Assembly (NCBI GenBank): GCA_019323195.1
Contig: JAHWHQ010000114.1
Location: forward strand, 1-25,129
Direction of reading: 5' to 3'
Source: Candidatus Woesearchaeota archaeon
GTDB taxonomy: Archaea; Nanobdellota; Nanobdellia; Woesearchaeales; JACPBV01
DNA length: 25,129 nt
The notes under the pieces were generated by a model. That model made no database searches. It saw only the letters and a list, made by a program, of their open reading frames with translations, and was not told where the DNA came from. The position numbers and the translations under genes are program-made. Positions within the stretch are counted from its first letter, which is position 1. Every line of letters starts with the position of its first letter. This document shows positions 22,465-25,129 of this stretch, piece after piece.

Positions 22465-22665
22465 TTATTTCCTGAAAAAACTATAGAGCGGCCTTATTGC
22501 CAGCAGAACAACCATGGCTGCCAATATCCAGATATATCTTTTGGCAAGATCAGAGATATACGCCCCTATGATAATGCCGAACAGCACAGAACTCCATTTT
22601 ATGCACCCTATGTCCCATACATCAAGCCTTTTGGCTTTTTCATCTGCCCAGCTGAGAAGCCCCAT
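22465..22665 (-). CDS. small two-TM membrane protein inside the Nnr operon
   Basis: 66 residues from ATG 22665: MGLLSWADEKAKRLDVWDIG, then two hydrophobic helices (about 26-39 and 46-61) and RPLYSFFRK. The frame extends to GTG 22674, but GGGTGATT lies just before ATG 22665 and acts as its SD, inside the end of the epimerase gene (26-nt overlap). I recall similar small proteins in DPANN archaea without known function. The tight coupling to both Nnr genes suggests co-expression rather than a role in cofactor repair. Confidence 0.75.
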   Translation of the reverse strand: MGLLSWADEKAKRLDVWDIGCIKWSSVLFGIIIGAYISDLAKRYIWILAAMVVLLAIRPLYSFFRK

Positions 22666-23272
22666 CTGAATCACCCATTTTTATACCTATGTCAACAATA
22701 ACCGCCTTGTCCTTAAATCTTACCAAGCCATGCTTCAGGTCATGCAATGCGATGATTAAATCAGGGTTAACCCATATATTGGAGGATTCGCCTGTGTCAG
22801 GGTTTATGCCTGTAGGGACGTCAACCGAAACCTTAAAGGCTCGGGAACCGTTTATATGCCCTACAACAGACGCGATAGGCTCTTTGAGGTTCCCAGCTGT
22901 TCCTGTCCCCAACAATGCGTCTATTATTATGTCATAGTCATCAAAGATTATGTCCTCGGGCTGGGAAAAAAGCTGGATCCTGTTGTTTTTCTTTATCCTT
23001 GCGTAGTTCACCCTTGCCTCCTCCTTGAACCTGCTCTCATCACCTATGAACAGGATGTCTGTCTCTGAATCATCGCATAAGTGCCTGGCTGCTACAAAGC
23101 CGTCACCGCCGTTATTTCCGTGGTAGGCTGCGACAAGGATCCTCTTGTCCTTGAGGTCGGGGAATCTCTCCTTAAGGGCGTTGTAGATGCCCCTGCCTGC
23201 GTTTCCCATGAGCTGGAGCTTCGAGACCCCGCAGCTTTCCTCAAGCTGTCTGATTTCGCTTGTAGTTATCAT
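22640..23272 (-). CDS. nnrE: NAD(P)H-hydrate epimerase
   Basis: 210 residues of the YjeF N-terminal family. The enzyme interconverts R- and S-NAD(P)HX so the dehydratase can act on both. Motifs: GNNGGDGFVAARHL (52-65) for the phosphate-binding loop, DALLGTG (118-124), and SVDVPTGINPDTG (149-161) with the catalytic Asp. The usual MENAG near the N-terminus is MGNAG (22-26). The sequence is full length. Its end overlaps the small membrane-protein gene, whose SD it contains. A TTTAAATA sequence on the minus strand near 23321-23329 is a possible promoter; the leader then has AGGTGG about 16 nt before ATG 23272. Confidence 0.9.
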   Translation of the reverse strand: MITTSEIRQLEESCGVSKLQLMGNAGRGIYNALKERFPDLKDKRILVAAYHGNNGGDGFVAARHLCDDSETDILFIGDESRFKEEARVNYARIKKNNRIQLFSQPEDIIFDDYDIIIDALLGTGTAGNLKEPIASVVGHINGSRAFKVSVDVPTGINPDTGESSNIWVNPDLIIALHDLKHGLVRFKDKAVIVDIGIKMGDSDGASQLGR

Positions 23273-23341
23273 TTTTTATAATAGATTCCACCTGTTTTTA
23301 GGCTAGTAAGGAGCCTATCTTTAAATATTTTTTCAAATCAT

Positions 23342-24133
23342 TCAACCAAGAAACTCCCTTAATTTTTCCCCGGCATCAATATTATTGTCAAAGCCATTTA
23401 TTAAGTTTTCTATCTCAGCAGGGGTTTTTATGCCCTTTTCTATAAGAAAATCCATGAGGTCTATCTTCTCAGAGCTCATAATCCTTCTAAGAAGGTACTT
23501 GTAGGGATAGTTCATGGCAGGCTTTATCCTCTCTTCCTTTATCAGCGTAATTATCAGCCTATTTACCCATTCTGTGAGGTAGTCATACTCTATTATGTTC
23601 AGAAAATTATCGCCGAATGATTGGTAAAGCTTTTTTACAAGCTCTTTCCTGTTCTTGTCGTCAAGCTCAGGAAGGATGCCCTTTATCGATGGGCATGAGC
23701 CGAACATGTCCTCTTTCCTTAGCTCTTCGCCTGTCTTAAGGAAAGGGCCTTTGTTAAAGGGAAACAGCCTGCAGATAAAGGCTCTTTTTTTGTCGTAGAT
23801 AAGGCACCTGTTGTCCTTAAGGAAAGGGCAGCTGTCATAATCCATGTAGTAGGTTATTATTATTGATTTATTTGAGTTAAGGTCAAAAACAACCCTGGAA
23901 GGCATTATTTTTGCGTCAACATCAGCCTCTTTCTGCCATCCCCTGAAGCGCTTTGCCTCAAAGTCAAAAAGAGGGAAAGACATCCTTTCGATAGGGAAGA
24001 TCTGGACAAGGGGAAGCTGCCCATAGGCGTATTTCCGGATGAATTCCTTCTCATCATCAGAGATGATGCCGCGGATATGGGAGCAGCACTCTCCGCATCG
24101 GATGCATCTGAATTTTGGTGGCATTTTAGGCAA
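23342..24133 (-). CDS. YkgJ-type CxxCxxCC cluster protein
   Basis: 263 residues of the PF03692 type. The N-terminus has FRCIRCGECCSHIRG, with Cys10, 13, 16 and 17 giving CxxCxxCC. A second set is SCPFLKDNRCLIYDKKRAF and Cys-Arg-Leu-Phe-Pro (Cys102, 110, 121). Together these are thought to bind zinc or an iron-sulphur cluster; the reaction is not established for the family. The C-terminal 120 residues are helical and family-specific. A TATA-like TTTATATATC lies about 20 nt upstream on the minus strand, so a leaderless mRNA is likely. Confidence 0.85.
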   Translation of the reverse strand: MPKMPPKFRCIRCGECCSHIRGIISDDEKEFIRKYAYGQLPLVQIFPIERMSFPLFDFEAKRFRGWQKEADVDAKIMPSRVVFDLNSNKSIIITYYMDYDSCPFLKDNRCLIYDKKRAFICRLFPFNKGPFLKTGEELRKEDMFGSCPSIKGILPELDDKNRKELVKKLYQSFGDNFLNIIEYDYLTEWVNRLIITLIKEERIKPAMNYPYKYLLRRIMSSEKIDLMDFLIEKGIKTPAEIENLINGFDNNIDAGEKLREFLG

Positions 24134-24187
24134 GTGAATCCTAATAGATATATAAATGATTCTGTAGAGGAGAAGAGGTTATTATGC

Positions 24188-24610
24188 TTATTTTTTTGAT
24201 GGCTGGTGTAACCTATGCAGTTCAGAGCTGTTTACCAGTCCAACATTAATCCCTTCATCTTTTAATTCCTTCATCATAGATTGAATATCTTGTTGTTCAA
24301 ATAAAGCATCTTCTACTAATATTTTTTGAATATCAGTTGGATAATCTCCATGCAACAGCCTTATCTGAGAAGCAACACAAGCATCTCCTTTGGTATAACA
24401 TCCAACAAAATAAAATGGGCCTTTAATATGTTCATTAGGTGCTAGTCCTGATTTATTTAGCGGCAGGTCATGTTGGTTCCATGGAGTATAGTAAACTAAG
24501 TCAGATGGAAATATCTGTATTAAACCATATATCTTTCTTTTAATGTCATCTGGAATGAAACATCTATCATCCTCATGATGCACTACCACCAAAGCGCCTT
24601 CGAGACTCAT
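24188..24610 (-). CDS. small isochorismatase-like protein, tentative
   Basis: 140 residues, MSLEGALVVVHHEDDRCFIP at the start. VGCYTKGDACVASQIRLL in the middle resembles the isochorismatase/nicotinamidase nucleophile region (GxxTxxCV), and ALVVVHHEDD resembles the N-terminal strand of the fold (usually ALLVIDMQND). The protein is shorter than normal (about 180-200) and lacks an obvious catalytic Lys, so it may be divergent, inactive or unrelated. TATA GTTTTATAAAC lies about 28 nt upstream on the minus strand, giving a leaderless transcript. The gene is more AT-rich by eye than the Nnr genes. Confidence 0.6.
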   Translation of the reverse strand: MSLEGALVVVHHEDDRCFIPDDIKRKIYGLIQIFPSDLVYYTPWNQHDLPLNKSGLAPNEHIKGPFYFVGCYTKGDACVASQIRLLHGDYPTDIQKILVEDALFEQQDIQSMMKELKDEGINVGLVNSSELHRLHQPSKK

Positions 24611-24678
24611 AAGAGGAGAAGGTATTTGGCATGTTTATAAAACTTCCTATTTGTAACTACTTTTGAGTAAATATATAG

Positions 24679-24693
24679 CGAAAGATTTAAATA
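24679..24693 (+). promoter_or_regulatory. BRE plus TATA box of the last gene
   Basis: CGAAAGATTTAAATA, the same 15 bases as at 3739-3753 before the giant surface gene, with TAACTACTTT 25 nt upstream in both. Transcription should begin near 24714, leaving a leader of about 24 nt with a strong SD. Confidence 0.65.
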
Positions 24694-24724
24694 CCAATGC
24701 ATCTAGCATCTTTAATATTCCTCA

Positions 24725-24731
24725 GGAGGTG
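24725..24731 (+). promoter_or_regulatory. Shine-Dalgarno GGAGGTG setting a GTG start
   Basis: GGAGGTG followed by GAATAA and GTG at 24738. It is the closest match to the archaeal consensus in the window and decides the GTG start. Confidence 0.75.
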
Positions 24732-24737
24732 GAATAA

Positions 24738-25129
24738 GTGACCATTGATCAAGATGTTAAAAAATATATGGAAGAGAATATGACTGATGATTCGGCAGGT
24801 GAATTTTTATTAAATAAAGGAGTACAAAATCATATACAGATAAACTTATTCGAACCGTTGGTTAAAGATGGAAACGATCCAGACTGGGATAAGACCAAAT
24901 ACAATTTAGCAAAAAAGGGAATGGAAGAAAAAGATGTATGCATAGGAGATATGGATTACATAAATAAGGTTGGTATAGCAGCAACAGGATTCAGGCCTAA
25001 AAAAGCACAGCCAGGATACAATGATGATGTTGAAAGATTCATGTATGAAAATATGACCCATATCTCTGCAGAGGAATATTTCTCAAATAAGGGAGCAGAA
25101 GATGGAACAAAGCCAGACAAAGTACAAAA
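24738..25129 (+). CDS. unrecognised repeat protein, cut by the right edge
   Basis: 130 codons with no stop before the window ends. The sequence begins (M)TIDQDVKKYMEENMTDDSAG and later has DVERFMYENMTHISAEEYFS, so DVxxxMxENMTxxSAxExxxNKG recurs with a period of 91 residues (Val7 and Val98). The protein is acidic and soluble, with no signal peptide. A tandem repeat protein with more copies beyond the edge is likely. No family recognised. It shares its promoter block with the giant surface gene, hinting at co-regulation. Confidence 0.75.
   Translation, partial: MTIDQDVKKYMEENMTDDSAGEFLLNKGVQNHIQINLFEPLVKDGNDPDWDKTKYNLAKKGMEEKDVCIGDMDYINKVGIAATGFRPKKAQPGYNDDVERFMYENMTHISAEEYFSNKGAEDGTKPDKVQ

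Noticed and set aside
1..25129. tRNA, rRNA, insertion sequences or transposase genes
   Set aside because: No cloverleaf, rRNA signature, transposase motif or long terminal inverted repeat was seen by eye; a tRNAscan or Infernal run would be needed to exclude small RNAs.

Overview
The window looks like a chromosomal piece of an archaeon, most likely a DPANN lineage of the Woesearchaeota/Pacearchaeota kind. The evidence is an archaeal Taw3 enzyme of tRNA wybutosine synthesis, a DUF483 protein, TATA boxes of the TTTAAATA/TATAAAA type about 25-30 nt upstream of many starts (so many mRNAs are probably leaderless), SD sequences of the GGAGGTG/GGGTGAT type where leaders exist, secreted modular surface proteins with COG1361-like beta domains and one C-terminal membrane anchor, and several small orphan proteins of a kind I associate with these genomes. 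The lineage is inferred; no rRNA or other marker gene is present.

Layout. 1-585: the start of a ROK-family sugar kinase running off the left edge, divergent from a small acidic protein. 722-11441: surface-protein region, with a 458-residue anchored beta-domain protein, an unrecognised two-ORF (or frameshifted) gene on the minus strand, and a 2539-residue multi-domain surface protein (lamin-tail domain, beta-helix, thrombospondin-type-3 Ca2+ repeats, cadherin-like domains, PKD, membrane anchor). 11462-15000: information and enzyme genes: Taw3, an NTase with a C-terminal HEPN-like half, DUF483, and a coiled-coil protein overlapping a class I methyltransferase. 15116-19368: an unusual block with a tight operon of a 30-residue one-TM microprotein, a 60-residue two-TM protein and a 740-residue TIM-barrel protein, plus an orphan 483-residue protein. 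19501-21410: AbrB-KefB operon (regulator plus cation:proton antiporter with a TrkA-N domain). 21593-23272: NAD(P)HX repair operon, epimerase and dehydratase as separate genes around a small membrane protein. 23342 to the end: CxxCxxCC protein, a small isochorismatase-like protein, and the start of a repeat protein cut by the right edge.

The most unusual feature lies at the 3' ends of three minus-strand genes (NTase, TIM-barrel, 483-residue protein). In each, the stop codon sits inside a perfect 10-13 bp hairpin with a three-base loop (AAA on the plus strand), followed in the transcript by TTTT(AT/GG)CCTCCCC and a modular repeat whose internal unit of about 46 bp occurs 1, 3 and 0 times. The module ends next to the promoter of the following gene. 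I do not recognise this element. Other notable points: two identical palindromes exactly 60 bp apart controlling the AbrB-KefB promoter; a two-cysteine beta module used four times in two surface proteins; a 15-base promoter block shared by the giant surface gene and the last gene.
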